Assembly: GCF_963576675.1 (NCBI RefSeq)
Contig: NC_088919.1
Span: forward strand, 62,516,578-62,580,577
Source of the DNA: Euphorbia lathyris
Taxonomy: Eukaryota; Streptophyta; Magnoliopsida; Malpighiales; Euphorbiaceae
Direction: 5' to 3'
DNA length: 64,000 nt
A model generated the notes under the pieces. The model did not search any database. It worked only from the letters and a program-made list of their open reading frames with translations, and had not been told where the DNA came from. Below are positions 11,326 through 24,134 of the stretch, one piece after another; position 1 is the stretch's first letter; every line of letters starts with the position of its first letter. The position numbers and the translations under genes are program-made.

Positions 11326-12556
11326 AATAAAAACAATTGTAATGTGTACATTTCATGTGTAAAAAATTGTGTCACGTGTCGAGAATAAAAACAATCTTAC
11401 CTATGGGACTGCCTAAGGCGGAAAATATTACGAAATGATACCACAAGATGCAAATGACAAAATTTTGGATACCACAAGGGGAAAATAAGCTTTTATGCCA
11501 ATTTTTAAAGTGTTTAAAATATTTATTATATTACTAATATATTAGAAATAACCAACAAAAAAATATATGAAAATGCTTCCGTTTATCAACAAACTTGTTT
11601 GGAATGTCCAATATAACAGTTAAATAACAGTTAACCAATATTTTCAAATTTTTGATAATAAATAGCTAAAATTAATCTTGTTTAGAAATGTTAGGGTTAA
11701 ATTCATAATTTCATATGTTAGGGCTCGAATGATTTTGCTAACCAAATAATCAAATGGACTTCAAATACGAGTTTGAGGCTTATCTTTTTGGAGTTTTGGT
11801 TAATTTTGAGTAAGCAGCGGAAGAATCTTTTTAGAACCGCAAACTTGTATCACTAGTCACTTTTTTCCCACACTAAAATTATTTAAGAGTTAAAAATAAT
11901 TGTTATCTTAGATTTAACTTAACCCTCTATCTTTAGGTTATACTTCTTATCCGATTGAGATAGTTAACATCTAGCTGAACACTTATTCTAATTTCTGATT
12001 AAGATTAATATTCCCAATTAATTAATTAGTTAGAATTAACTCAACTAAAATTTCTATTTATTTAATTTTTTAATTAAATAAGTATCTGCATCCAATTATG
12101 ATTTTATCCAAATCCGACTTTTAATCTGGAGGAAATTCCTACAAAGCTAAATCAATAATGTCAGCATTATATTTGACTTTTTCTTTTTTTTTTCCATAAA
12201 ACTATATTTCTACTGAGAAAAACGTATACAATATTTTTTTCACATAATCATCTTACTCAATCAAATTAAATAAATACTTGCAAAAAAAAAATCAACATTA
12301 ATTAAATTATTAAACTATAAGAAAATAAACAAACTATCAAATATAATCGGTTGCTTAATAAAACTAAAAAATCTATCAATATCTTGTAAATCACCAAATA
12401 TTTAAGAATCCAAATACATATCTAAAAAAACTGAAAAATCTATCATTATTATCTTCAATTCATTCGAATATATCTAAAAATATTAAAAAAATCTACTGAT
12501 ATCTTCTTAATTCAAAATTAAAATATATTTTTATTTTTTATATTATTAAATTTCAC

Positions 12557-12564
12557 TATATAAA
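12557..12564 (+). promoter_or_regulatory. TATA box of the subtilase gene
   Basis: TATATAAA lies 54 bases upstream of the ATG at 12618, which would place the transcription start near 12590 and leave a leader of about 30 bases. The identical box is at 9836-9843 in the duplicated stump. Confidence 0.7.
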
Positions 12565-12617
12565 CCATGATTAGGGTATTTTAATCTTGTTTAGAGTATT
12601 GATAATCAATTTTCAAC

Positions 12618-15600
12618 ATGGCAGCAGCCATTGTAGCTTTCCTCTGCGTATTTTTTTCGTTTTTCTTGTGTGTTTCTTCGGATTATTCTCACGTTTATGG
12701 CTACACTCCTAATCACAAGGTTTGATTTGTATAATTTTGTTTAATTTACGGTCCGTTTGTTTCGCCTGCTCCTGTTTTGGTGTTTGCTTGCTGCTGTTAG
12801 TTCGTTTTCTGTATTGATTTTTCTATAAAAAGCAGTTGTTTCGAATTTTTGCCAAATGCTTTTTGTCTCCTGTTTAAATTTAAAAGGTAAAAAGCAGTTC
12901 CGAAAATCGAAAACAAATCTAATATTTTCTTTAATTAATTTGTAGCATTACATTGTTTACATGGGGCATCTGAAAGATTTGGATTCGGAATCCGTAATCA
13001 ATTCCAATCATAAAATCCTTGCATCAAGTGTTAGCAGGTAATTAAGATTTTAATTATTCCGTAACTAGTTTTAAACCCGTGCATTGAACAGGATAATTTT
13101 TTTAATTGTATAGATTATTAATTTGTTGAAATTGGATTAATTTCAGTACTCTTGAACAAGCTCAGACTAAAGTTGTTCATCATTATCACAAGAGCTTTAG
13201 GGGTTTCTCGGCTATGCTGTCTCCGAAGGAAGCCGATAAGCTAAGAAGTAAGACGAAAAATACCTATTTATATATTTCAGTGTCGATCTTGGGAATCACT
13301 CCTAAGAGGAGTGATAGTGGTTTCGTCCGGCTTCAATTCTAATCCTGTAATTTTGATTTATTGGAGTGTAATTTGCATCTCGAGTAGATGAAGATGTCCA
13401 ATCCAGGTCAAAAATAGCATCGTTTTGGTTTCGGTATAACACTATTTTAGCCTCGAAAAAATGGTTTTGACTGACCCAGATAAAATCCAACTACATCTTT
13501 CTAGACTATTTTTTAGAAGATTAACTGGGGCGTCTTACACCCCTAACCTCAAATCTCGAATCTTTATGAGAGTCAGAACCTCTGCTGGTAGGGGTGGCTC
13601 TGGAGGCCAGAGGGGCTTGGCACACCCCTCTATCCGCCCTGCCACTCCATACACCGGATAGATAAAAGAAAAAATTACAATTACAAATGGAATTTTCTGT
13701 CATTAAATATATACTTTCTGTTATAATTTCATTTATTCAGAATCTGTCATAGATTTAATATCGATGGGATGTGACAGAATTTTCTGTCAGCTGATCCTTT
13801 ATTATGTAATTTTTTTGTCCATTCACTTCGATTATTTAGTTCTGACTCCGACATTGATAATAATTACATGATTATTGTTAACTAACAACAATTAATTAAA
13901 TTATAATCGCAGATCACGATTCGGTTGTTTCTGTGTTTGAAAGTCCTATGTATAAACTTCACACAGAAAGATCGTATGATTTTTTACTCGAACAAGTGGA
14001 GAATCAACATTATAAAGGCATATTTGAGAAACATCGTAATAATCCGGCTAATGATGTTGTAATCGGGCATTTAGATAGTGGTAAGTGTTGTTAATTATAC
14101 TAATTTTATTTAATTAATTCTTAATTATTTGAGTTTATGAGATTTTATTTTAATTTTATTTTGAAGGTATTTGGCCTGAGGCACAGAGTTTTAATGGCGA
14201 TAGGTTTAGGCCTTATCCAAGATCTTTCTGGGGAGATTGCTATCATTATGAATATAATCAACTTGTTGGTGATATTCTCTGCAACAAGTATGTTCTTATC
14301 TAATTAAATTCGTTTTTATATTGTTTATTCATCGTATTTTAATAATATATGATTTAATTTTTAATTTTTAATTTATTAAACAGTTTAGTCCATGTAAAAA
14401 AGCTAAACTGTATTATAATTTAAATATTTGAGAATTAAACAGTATATTATTAAAATATGAGAATCAAATATTGTGTTTAATAGAAATTTAGATACTAATA
14501 AATTATATACAAGGTGAATTGGACTTAAGGGTCAAAATTAGAGGTGACAATCATGTCGGATTAATGTCAAAATGAGTTAATCCTAACTCAAATTAAAAAA
14601 ATTTAACTTAATTAGGTTAGTGTCGATTTCGTGTGTATTTTTCGGTTCACATGTTTGTGGCTTTTAAAATATATATGAAGATATGATATTATTTTTAAAT
14701 ATTTTATGTCATTTTTGGATTAATATATTAACACTAACCATAAAAAAAATACTCTAGTGTCATATTAGAGGGTAATATGATGTGTTTATAACAATATAGG
14801 AGGCTTGAGTAGTGTTTACAAGTAATAATTGTAATTTTTATTACCTTTATTAATAAATGTGGTATGTAAAAATATAAGACTATTTTTAAATATAATTTTA
14901 AATATTTGTGGATTTTTTTGTCATTTTGGGATTAGAATGTCAATCCCAACCCAACCCAAAAATTTACGTGTCAATTTCGTGTCACCGCAAAAATGACACA
15001 TTACCTAATATGCTAAATCCAAATACTAAAATCAATTATCGTGTAATCGGACCATATACTTTTACCACCTCTAATTAAAATTATTTTAAAATTTAGGAAT
15101 GAAATCAATTTAACTCAAATCAAATTAGATATTTATCCAACTTCAATTAATTAACAATGCTTGATAAATTAATTAAATTATTTTTCATTTGGACTATAGA
15201 TATTGTTTCATTTTAACCCTAAATTGGTAAGCATATTGAATTTTAGATATTAACCCACTTTATAAATTATCGATATTTAAAAAATTAATCTAAATTACCT
15301 AAAATTTAATTTAAATCAAATGTTAGATATTAACTCAATCTTTAATCTTTAAGTATTTATATTTAACAAATTAATTTAAAATATTTAAAATTTGATTTGA
15401 GTTAAATTGATTATGCATGCCAATTTTAAGGAAAAATTATACAATACATCTGAGTATAATTATAAAATATACAGTAAAACCTCTATATAAGAATACTCTA
15501 TATAGGAATAACCTCTATTTTGTTATAAAAAAATTCGGTTCCATCTTGGGCCAGTTATAAATAGGAATAACCTACCAAACGTTATTTGTTATACACTTTT

Positions 15601-18600
15601 TCAAGTCCTACCTTTAGAAACTATACCTCTATATAGTAATAATTATATATTTATATGTATATATATATTAAGAATTCAAACTAAATTATAAAATATTAAA
15701 AAAAACTATTGAAATTATCTATGAGTTGGAAACATAAACTAGAACTTGAAATTATAAATATTTAGTATTCCTATTGATATTTACATTTTTTCCATAAAAC
15801 TCTTCCAATTATCTATATATTGAAAACCTAGATTCTAAATTGAAATTCTAAATATTTAATTTGTTCCATTAATATCTATTGTTATGTATTATATATAAAT
15901 CATGCATGCCTATGATAATCTTAACCAAGTATCGAGCAAATTTAAAATTTAATGTGTTGAGAAATTTTATTATACTAAACTCTATTTAGTAATAACCTCT
16001 CAATTATTATACAAATAGCCCGGTCCCAAGTGTATTCCTATATAGAGGTTTTACTGTATAATTAATTAAATTGGGATAAATTATCTAACATTTTATTTTT
16101 TATTTCTAGCAAAATAATTGGCTCTCGTTTCTACTATTGGGGATATGAGCATACAGTAGGCAATTTCAACGGCACATACCATTCAGCTAGAGATGATTAC
16201 GGTCACGGGACCCACACAATATCAACGGCAGCAGGAGTCGATGTTCAAATATCTGACAACCAAGAAAATCCAACCGTGATAAAAGGAGCTGCACCGTGGT
16301 CCCGCATAGCGTCGTATAAAGTATGCTGGCATGATTACTGTGACGGTTCAGATATCCTCAGAGGTTACGATGATGCAATATCGGACGGTGTTGATCTCAT
16401 TACCATATCTTTGGGTCCCCCGATATCTACTATGTCTTCTTATTTTGAAGACCCCTTTGCCCTTGGATCTTACCATGCTTTCTCTCAAGGAATCCTGACC
16501 GTTGCTTCTGCTGGTAATGAAGGGCATTTAGGTCATTATTCTGTTGTCAATGTTGCGCCTTGGGTTTTGACTGTTGCAGCTACTTCAACTGATCGGGATT
16601 TATCCAGTGATGTCGTTCTTGGAAACGGAGTCGTTTTGAAGGTACTGGGTTTTTTTTCTGATGATTGGATCTAAGCCGTTGAGATTGTCTACTTTGTGTT
16701 GACTTTGATTTATCTTGTGGTTTTAGGGGCATGGACATAATTCTTATGACTTCAAAGATAAACAAGTTGTTTGGGCAAATGATAAGATCAAAACTTTAAG
16801 GTATTTATATGTTGTTCTAATCCTTATTTATTTATTTTTTGGAAAAATCATATTAATTTAGTTTAAAATTAAGTTTAGTATCGATTAGGACCGGATTAGG
16901 AGTTAAAATGGTTTCTAAAATTAGTAATTATGATCATTTTAACCCGAATCTATTTTAAGCCGATGCTGTCAATTTGACGATTACATCATAATAGAAAATT
17001 TTAAGAATTGATAATATTTTAAACCACTTTAATTCTTCTAAGTTTTTAGTTTTGAGGTTATTTAGGTGTTGTTTGATTAAGAAAGAGAAAATTAATTTCT
17101 AGACAGAGCACCGAAAATGACAATTTTGAAAATAAAAAATGTGGTTACATTGCAAATGTAATGTCATTTAGGTGCTGTTGATTAGAAGAGAGAAAGTTAA
17201 TTTCTAGAGAAAGAAAGTATAAAAAATGTCAATTTTAAAAAAAAAAACGTGGTTACATATTAATATAATACTAAACAAATTTAATTTTTGAAAATTTCTA
17301 TTTTAAATATCGATAATAAAATTGATAGTATTAATATAAAAGCCATTGGTTTTGCTAATGGCGAAAAATCATAATCTTTTTGAAAAAAAAAATCTAATTG
17401 ACTTTAATTGTAAAATAGGCCAATTTTTTAACATTATATTAAAAGGTTAATTATATTTATCCTTTTATCCAAATTCGGCTACAATAGTTACTAAAAAAAA
17501 GACACGTAAACGATACGTAAATCAAATTTGGCAACGATAGTTACTAAAAAACGACACGTAAACGATACGTAAATCAAATTTTTATATATGTATTGAAAAA
17601 ATCACTAAACTCAATCCAGTCATTTTCATTCATCCCCTTTCGATTTTTCACATCAACATAATCTAACAATGTAAAATTGGATGTTTTTTTTATTTATTCT
17701 TTAATTCACATGCAAATATTTGGCTTATGTGCCATTCACGTCCTTTTCAGCAATTGTTATTGCCAGAATCTTGATAAAACATTACAGTAGAAAATCAAAT
17801 ATAGTATTTCATTTTCGATACTTAGAATATCACTAATATAATTAATTCTGATATTAGACTAAATGTTACATAATGATTAAACTTTTAGCCGGTCACAGTA
17901 GTGTCCGTTTGGTTATTCAGAGTTTAGATGAACACTACTGTACCCGGTTACGTGTATTTTTTTTTTTTTTTTTTTGTTGTCGTAAATTGATGAATTGATT
18001 TTTGGCAGTGACTGTTCGGAGGATGATTTGGACAAAAAGCACATAGAAGGAAAAATAGTGGTGTGCAGACTTGCTATAGGAATTGGAGCTGTACAAAATG
18101 TACAAAATTCAAATGGAGTTGGAGTGATATTTGTTGATAACATGGAAGCCGGAAGAATGGTTTTTTATGAACCAATACCATATTCTATTATTACTCCACG
18201 TGATTTTCAAATTTTGCAGAAATACCTCGATTCTAATCAAGGGTAATTATTCGTCTCTCTTTTTCGTTATTAATTTTGAATTACAACCTATAATTATATA
18301 TTAATTCAGTGACGGATCCAAGGGGTTTAAACACTCACTGAAAGTCGAAAAACGTTGAAAATTTTGGGGAAATTATGAACGGGGCTTTTTTTTAGGGGTT
18401 AATTTCAAATAAATACCTTGTGGTTTCACTTTTTTTTTTTTTACAGATCGGTACCTGTGGTTTGCAAAATTTTCATTTGTTATTGACTTTGCCAAATTTG
18501 GCCGATAACTAATTCTTGAAAATTTTCATTTTAAGGTTGTTATTGGTTAAATTTGACAAAGTCAATAAAAAATGAAATTTTTGCAAACTACATGATTCGG

Positions 18601-21600
18601 TTTGCAACAAAAAAAAACTATAAGTACCAATCTGTAAAAACGTGAAACCATAGTGAATTTATTTGAAATTAACTTTTTGTTATGAAAAAACACTAAAAGA
18701 AATAAAGGTTTGTTTGTTTGCTAGAGAATATTGTGCATGAAAATATTTTCTTGATTTTAAGTGCTTGAGAACCCTACTCCATTCATTCTTATCGTTTTGA
18801 AAATAGTAGTCACCTACCATTTCTTCTCTTTTTTGGTGTTGTAACCAAACATCGAAAAATATTTTATTTTTCAACACCAAATTTTCTTATACCTGATATT
18901 TTTACACAATATTTTCTAATAAATAAATAGGACCTCAATTTAACACTCATAAATCACGATAAGTATCCCCTATCAGTGAATCCTGGATCCGCCGCTATAT
19001 GAATTGGTCACTTTTTGTGGTTTATTACTTTGATTTACATACATAGACTTATTAATTTTAGCAGACTTCAAAATTGACATAGCACTATTGAGTCAAACTT
19101 TTGTCTAAACACGTCAACAAATAAGGGTGTCCGAGTTCCAAAATTAATAAATTTAGATATGTGATAGGTAAGTATAAATTCAATAGGATATCAAACAGTA
19201 AAAAATACAATAAGTTTAGATGTATAATCATGTATTAACGTGTATAACTAATGTAATACCAGGAAGGCAACTCTTTCCATCTTAAGGACAAAGGTAAAAA
19301 TTCACACAAAACCTTCTCCAAAAATGGCATATTTTTCTTCAAGAGGACCTAGTCGTTTAAATCCCGATATCATTAAGGTGAGTCTATTTCGTCATTAAGT
19401 ATATCCGTAAATTTATCACTTTTTACCGTTTGACACCCTATGCATATTTAAAATTGTCAATTTCTGACCTCCGACATCCTTTCAAGCGAAAGTTTGACTC
19501 CATCGGAGATCCGAAATTGACAAATTTCAAAATGTCAAACGGTAAAAAAAATTGATAAATTTAGACGCGTAATTATATATGATTAATATTATTATTTTGC
19601 AGCCTGATATAGCAGCACCTGGAATGAGTATTTTAGCAGCATTTCCAAGTTCATTGCCATTAGATTCAGACCCAAATCCTAAGCCCATCATAAGTGGAGA
19701 TCAAAAACAGCATTCCTATATGTCTGGAACTTCTATGGCTTGTCCTCATGTTTCTGGGGTTGCTGCTGTTCTTAAAAGCTACTACAAGAATTGGAGTCCT
19801 GCTTGGATCAAATCTGCTTTAATGACTACAGGTTATTATATATATATATCTATTACATTATATGCATACTAGACCTGTTCATGCGTCCGCTTAGGCCGAG
19901 TCTAAGCGAGCTTTTGATTTAAAAAAAAAAAAGCTTAGTCTAGCTCAGTTCAGTTCAGTCCGCTTTTATTTTAAATGGGTTCTGACTTAAAAATAAATAT
20001 AAGGGATAAGGTACCAAAATAGATCCATAGTTTTTGGAAAAGTATCAATTTAGGCTCAACGTACAAAATAACACTAATATAAGCTTAATGTTTAAAAAAG
20101 AGTGTCAATTTAGGCCTTGATAACGGAACGAGACACATCATTGTTATTATTTCGTTAAATTCTGCCAATTGTACGTGGAGGCAGAAATCAGAACTTGACG
20201 GAGTAATAGGAATGACGTGTCCAATCCGTTATCGATGCCTAAATTGATACCTTTTTTAAACGTTAAGCCTATATGCTATTTTATACGTGAAGCCTAAATT
20301 GATACTTGCCCATAAACCATAGACCTATTTTGTTACTTTATTCCTAAATATAATAACTAATATTAATATGACAGGCCAGGTTGGATTGACCCGTGCTATT
20401 TTATAAAACCCAATCTCGTAGTAAATTACATCCATTGCTACTTACTTTACTCATTTCGTGGTGTGATCACTAAACCTCAAAGCGTACATATTTTCTAACA
20501 TTATATAGTCATTAAACTTTAACTAGCGGATCAAAATGACCATTGGCAACGTCTAAATGGAAATGTTTAAGAATTAAAGTTGTTTAGAATAACATTTATC
20601 ATGAAACCACATTTTTTATTTTCTAAAACCACAATTTTCGGAGTTTCCTCCTTCTAAAAGTTTACTTTCTCTTCTTTTGACCAAACAACACCTGAATAAC
20701 GTCAAAATGAAAAATTTGAAAATTAAAATTGCTTAAAACATCATCAATTCTTGGAATTTTTCATTTTGAAGTCGTCAAAGGTTATTTTGAGGTGTTACTT
20801 GAAGTTTAGTGGTCATAATGCTAAAAGTAGTATAATTAAGTGACTTTTATGTCACATTTTAAAGTTTAGTTACATACCGTGAAAATAAGTAACGTTCAAT
20901 TGCTACTCAGCATAATTTATCCCTATCTTGCTTATATATAGGAGGATTTTAGCCGCTTGGACATCCTGAGCCTAAAGTTATTTTTCTTACCTTCTTGATA
21001 TAAAAAAAAGTTTCATGTGACGAATGAAAAAATTGTCTTTATTATTTAACAACCATTTCTTATTCGTTAAAACCCAATTTAAGGGCAAATTATTAGAAGC
21101 ATCCGGTTTTTAATGTCAAATGGAGGATCTTCTATCTTATTTATCAAGTAGGGTCACACTACACGTGTCCATATGTGAATTGGAATCCTCTAAATGGTAT
21201 GGAAGACCTGGTTCTTAATATAAGAACTCCAACTTAAAAATATCCAAATCCATTTATTTATATATTTTTTTTTGTCTTTGACACACGTGCAGCTACATGG
21301 AACGACAACACGAATCACACAATAAAATCAATTATAAGTCCCGCAAACCCATTCGACATGGGTTCAGGCCTCATTGTCCCAGGTCGCATATTCAATCCAG
21401 GACTAGTATACGACATGTCACTAGACGATATCAACGGGTTCATCTGCAATCAAGCCGCCATCTATGGGATTGACAGAACCACAGTCAAAAACTTATTTGG
21501 AATCATCAGATGCAACAACATCCCACCTTATAATCTCAACTACCCTTCAATTGGAGGGTACAATTTAAGAGGTGTTTATAGGGTAAGAAGACGTCTTACT

Positions 21601-21825
21601 TTGGCTACATTTGAAGGACCTTTGGTTTATAAAGCTGTTATAGATATGCCTGAAAGTGTTAGGGTTAGGGTTTATCCAAATGTTCTTGATTTTACTAAGT
21701 TTAGGGTTTGGGAATATTATGTGAGTTTTGAGAATGTAAATGCTAAGTCTAGTGTTTATGGGTCTATAACTTGGGTAGATGGTTATGGTCATGATGTAAA
21801 AACTCCTATTGCTCTTGTTATTTAG
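12618..21825 (+). CDS. Subtilisin-like serine protease (subtilase, SBT5/AIR3-like), 11 exons
   Basis: Exons: 12618-12719, 12946-13037, 13147-13247, 13913-14080, 14167-14287, 16110-16641, 16727-16800, 18009-18242, 19263-19377, 19603-19831, 21293-21825. All junctions are GT-AG and the phases agree, giving 766 residues ending in TAG. Domains in order: signal peptide (about 1-21), I9 propeptide (about 35-115, HYIVYMGH), S8 peptidase, PA insert in exon 8, and a fibronectin-III-like C-terminus. Active-site residues: Asp153 (HLDSGIWPE), His227 (GHGTHT), oxyanion Asn331 (SAGNEG), Ser557 (GTSMACPH). Length is normal for the family. The likely role is a secreted cell-wall/apoplast endoprotease; its substrate cannot be told. 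The C-terminal part lacks the usual RTVTNVG words and reads [10 protein letters not shown], so it is divergent. The many-intron structure fits the SBT3-5 groups. The promoter and exon 1 are tandemly duplicated upstream. Confidence 0.93.
14537..15076. mobile_element. Possible MITE in subtilase intron 5
   Basis: The ends AATTAGAGGTG (14537) and CACCTCTAATT (about 15066) are inverted copies. The inside is AT-rich with repeated TGTCAATTTCGTGT-like words. No clear target-site duplication could be fixed, so the call rests on the short inverted ends only. Confidence 0.4.
15472..16056. mobile_element. Emigrant/pogo-like MITE in subtilase intron 5
   Basis: The element starts CAGTAAAACCTCTATATA and ends TATATAGAGGTTTTACTG, with TA on both sides (15470-15471 and 16057-16058). 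The terminal sequence CAGTAAAACCTCTAT and the TA target match the Emigrant/Lemi family of plant pogo-type (Tc1/mariner) MITEs as I know it. Length is 585 bp with no coding capacity. Partial internal copies of the terminal motif occur near 15500-15630 and 15975-16000. It contributes a third of the 1.8-kb intron. Confidence 0.85.
17471..17575. repeat. Tandem duplication of a 53-bp unit in subtilase intron 7
   Basis: Two adjacent copies (17471-17523 and 17524-17575), both containing GACACGTAAACGATACGTAA, with a few mismatches. This is a local tandem duplication with no sign of function. Confidence 0.85.
18398..18673. mobile_element. MITE in subtilase intron 8
   Basis: The inverted ends GTTAATTTCAAATAAATACC and TTTATTTGAAATTAAC enclose further inverted homology (GGTTTGCAAAATTTTCATTTG against the reverse complement near 18570). 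Total is about 276 bp. Target-site duplication not resolved. Confidence 0.7.
19405..19572. mobile_element. Small MITE in subtilase intron 9
   Basis: Inverted arms AAATTTATCACTTTTTACCG and the matching CGGTAAAAAAAATTGATAAA near 19540-19562, with GACCTCCGACATCC against GGAGATCCGAAA further in. It is about 165 bp and ends just before the exon 10 acceptor at 19602. Confidence 0.6.
20003..20344. mobile_element. Mutator-type MITE (342 bp) in subtilase intron 10, 9-bp TSD
   Basis: Starts GGGATAAGGTACCAAAATAG and ends CTATTTTGTTACTTTATTCC, so the termini are inverted repeats that continue inward (TATCAATTTAGGC and GCCTAAATTGATA). A perfect 9-bp direct repeat TAAATATAA flanks it (19994-20002 and 20345-20353). 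The 9-bp target duplication points to a Mutator-like origin. No coding capacity. Confidence 0.83.
20427..20910. mobile_element. Probable MITE in subtilase intron 10
   Basis: Ends TTGCTACTTACTTTACTCATTTCG and the inverted CGTGAAAATAAGTAACG...TTGCTACT near 20880-20905, with GATCACTAAAC against GTTTAGTGGTCAT inside. The arms are diverged. Related sequence (TTTCACGGTATGTTCATTATA) occurs downstream of the gene near 21935-22080. Confidence 0.5.
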
Positions 21826-22408
21826 GGTTTAGGGTTTAGGATTTTGTGAAGTTGTTTAGCGATTTAGTTGTTAGGGTTTTGTTGTTTAGATGAAATTTTG
21901 ATTAGTTAATAAAATTTTGATTTAGTACTTTATGCATTTTCACGGTATGTTCATTATATTTCAAAGCTTAACATCAAAATCACTCAATTTTACACTTTGT
22001 CATATTATGTCCACTAAATTTCAATTAATGCTTCAAAATAACTGTTTATGACCTCGAAATATAAATGTCCAAGAGTTAAAGTTGTTTACTTTGATTGTTA
22101 TTTGATGTTACTTGGAATTTTCCAAATAAATTTATTGATAAATTGAAGCAGTTTCGTGTGTTTTGTCAAGTCGTTTGTAACTGTGTTAATAACGTAATAA
22201 ATATTTAATACAATCTTTTATGATTAATTTATACATTGTAGATTTAAGTTTTGATAATTTGGCACTGTTTGTAACATAATAACATTTTAGGTATAATTGA
22301 TTTTTAAAATATTTTCTTTAAAAGTTAAATAGTAAGTTTTTTTTTTTTTTGAAGTGAAAAGTTAAATAGTAAGTTAAGTTATGGTATATTTGTTCAAATT
22401 TTCTATAC
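21826..22408. other. 3' flank of the subtilase gene, no gene seen
   Basis: Starts with GGGTTTAGGGTTTAGG just after the stop codon, then AT-rich DNA. A diverged piece related to the MITE at 20427-20910 lies near 21935-22080. An AATAAA-like signal (GTTAATAAAATTTTG, about 21906) is a candidate polyadenylation site. No coding sequence is visible. Confidence 0.5.
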
Positions 22409-23805
22409 GATATGGATTGCTATACGTTGCCCCTATTTTACTTATCGTCGCCTCCTGTTTGACATTTTTGCCCTTTTCCTTTTTCATTCAAAAAAGTGAA
22501 ATTCTCTCAACACCGAAGAACAAAACGAAGAAAAATCATGCCTCCAAAGCAAGAAAAAATACTTGAACATCTAAGTTTCGTATTTACCAATAATCTGAAA
22601 TTTAACAAATTTAACTTGAAACAAATTTTTTTTTTCCGTTGAATTTGCTCTAAACGGGTAGCCCATACGGTTCGGTCCATGGACCGGTAGTATGAACTAC
22701 CCGTTTTTCCTAGGTGAAAAGGGGTAGCCTACCCGTTTTCCTTAGGCTACCCCTTTTCACCTAGGGAAAACGGGTAGGCTACCCCTTTTCACCTAGGGAA
22801 AAACGGGTAGGCTACCACTTTTCCTTTAGGAAAAACGAGTTTATTTATTTATTTTTTTAATTATAATAAATATTAATTATAGATAAATTGTGTATTGATT
22901 GGATAGAAAAAAAACGTACAGATAAATTATTGATTGGAAATAAAAAATACGTATTGAAGTGTCCAATTAATTTTTATTTGGTAAATTATATTTATTTACC
23001 TTTTAGAACGTAAATTTAATTATACGTAAATTATGTATTGACTGGATAGAAAAAACGTATATATAAATTATTGATTGGAAATAAAAAATACGTATTAACG
23101 CGTGCAATTAATTTTTATTTGTTAATTTTTATTTATTTATCTTTTAGAACGTAAATTTAATTATTGATGATTAGATAGAAAAAACGTATAGATAAATTGG
23201 AAATAAAAAAATACGTATTGAAGCGTCCAATCAATTTTTAATATTTATTGGACACTTCAACACGTATTTTTTATTTCCAATCAATAATTTATCTATACGT
23301 TTTTTCTATCCAATCAATACATAATTTATCTATAATTAATATTTATTATAATTAAAAAAATAAATAAATAAACTCATTTTTTCTAAAGGTAAAGGGGTAG
23401 CCTACCCGTTTTTCCCTAGGTGAAAAGGGGTAGCCTACTCGTTTTCCCTAGGTGAAAAGGGGTAGGCTACCTGTTTTTACCTAGGCTACCCCTTTTCACC
23501 TAGGTAAAAATGGGCAGTTCATACTACCGGTCCATGGACCGGACCGTATGAGCTACCCGTTTAGAGCAAATTCAATGAAAAAAAAATTCGTTTCAAGTTA
23601 AATTTGTTAAATTTCAGATTATTGGTAAATACGAAACTTAGATGTTCAAGTATTTTTTTCTTGTTTTGGAGGCATGATTTTTCTTCGTTTTGTTCTTCAG
23701 GATTGAGAGAATTTTATTTTTTTGAATGAAAAATGAAAAGGACAAAAATATCAAACAGGAGGCGACGGTAAGTAAAATAGAGACCACGTATAGCAAAACC
23801 CATCC
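22409..23805. repeat. Large foldback palindrome of about 1.4 kb
   Basis: The left end (GATATGGATTGCTATACGT, 22409) is repeated in inverted form at the right end (ACGTATAGCAAAACCCATC, to 23805). The arms stay alignable through CGTCGCCTCCTGTTTGA, the GGTCCATGGACC core near 22675, and GC-rich motifs of the type AAAACGGGTAGGCTACCCCTTTT. The axis is near 23240. The arms are unequal because the left arm holds about three tandem copies of a 130-bp AT-rich unit (22870-23230) and the right arm one. No protein is encoded. It may be a foldback transposon, but no target-site duplication could be fixed. Confidence 0.8.
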
Positions 23806-24134
23806 CAAAAATGATAAAAACAGATTTGGACTTTATTCTTATTTTATTATAAGAATTTGGGCCCTTTGGACAGTCGCTCCTTAATTCACTCCATGAGACC
23901 GGCCCTGTACAAACAAATAATGAGAGGACACGAATATATTGAAGGCAAATTTACATAGAAAATCAGTTTTAAGGTTTGATTCCTTAAAACTGATTGCTTA
24001 CTTTTGTTGTTGTAAATGTTTTTCGTACCTATATAAAATGATGTATGCATTTTTATAAAAAAAAAATATTATTTACAATTATGTTAAGTTTTAAAGATTA
24101 AAATTTATAAATGAGAAGTCTAGAATATATTTTT

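Larger units (their letters stand above)
10009..12706 (+). repeat. Downstream copy of the 2.7-kb duplication (active promoter side)
   Basis: This copy is contiguous with the intact subtilase gene. It includes the zf-RVT fragment (10592-10824), the degenerate MITE (about 10848-11325), AT-rich DNA, the TATA box at 12557-12564, the leader and most of exon 1. Sequence matches resume after every small indel, so the whole 2.7 kb aligns with 7252-9986. Confidence 0.9.
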
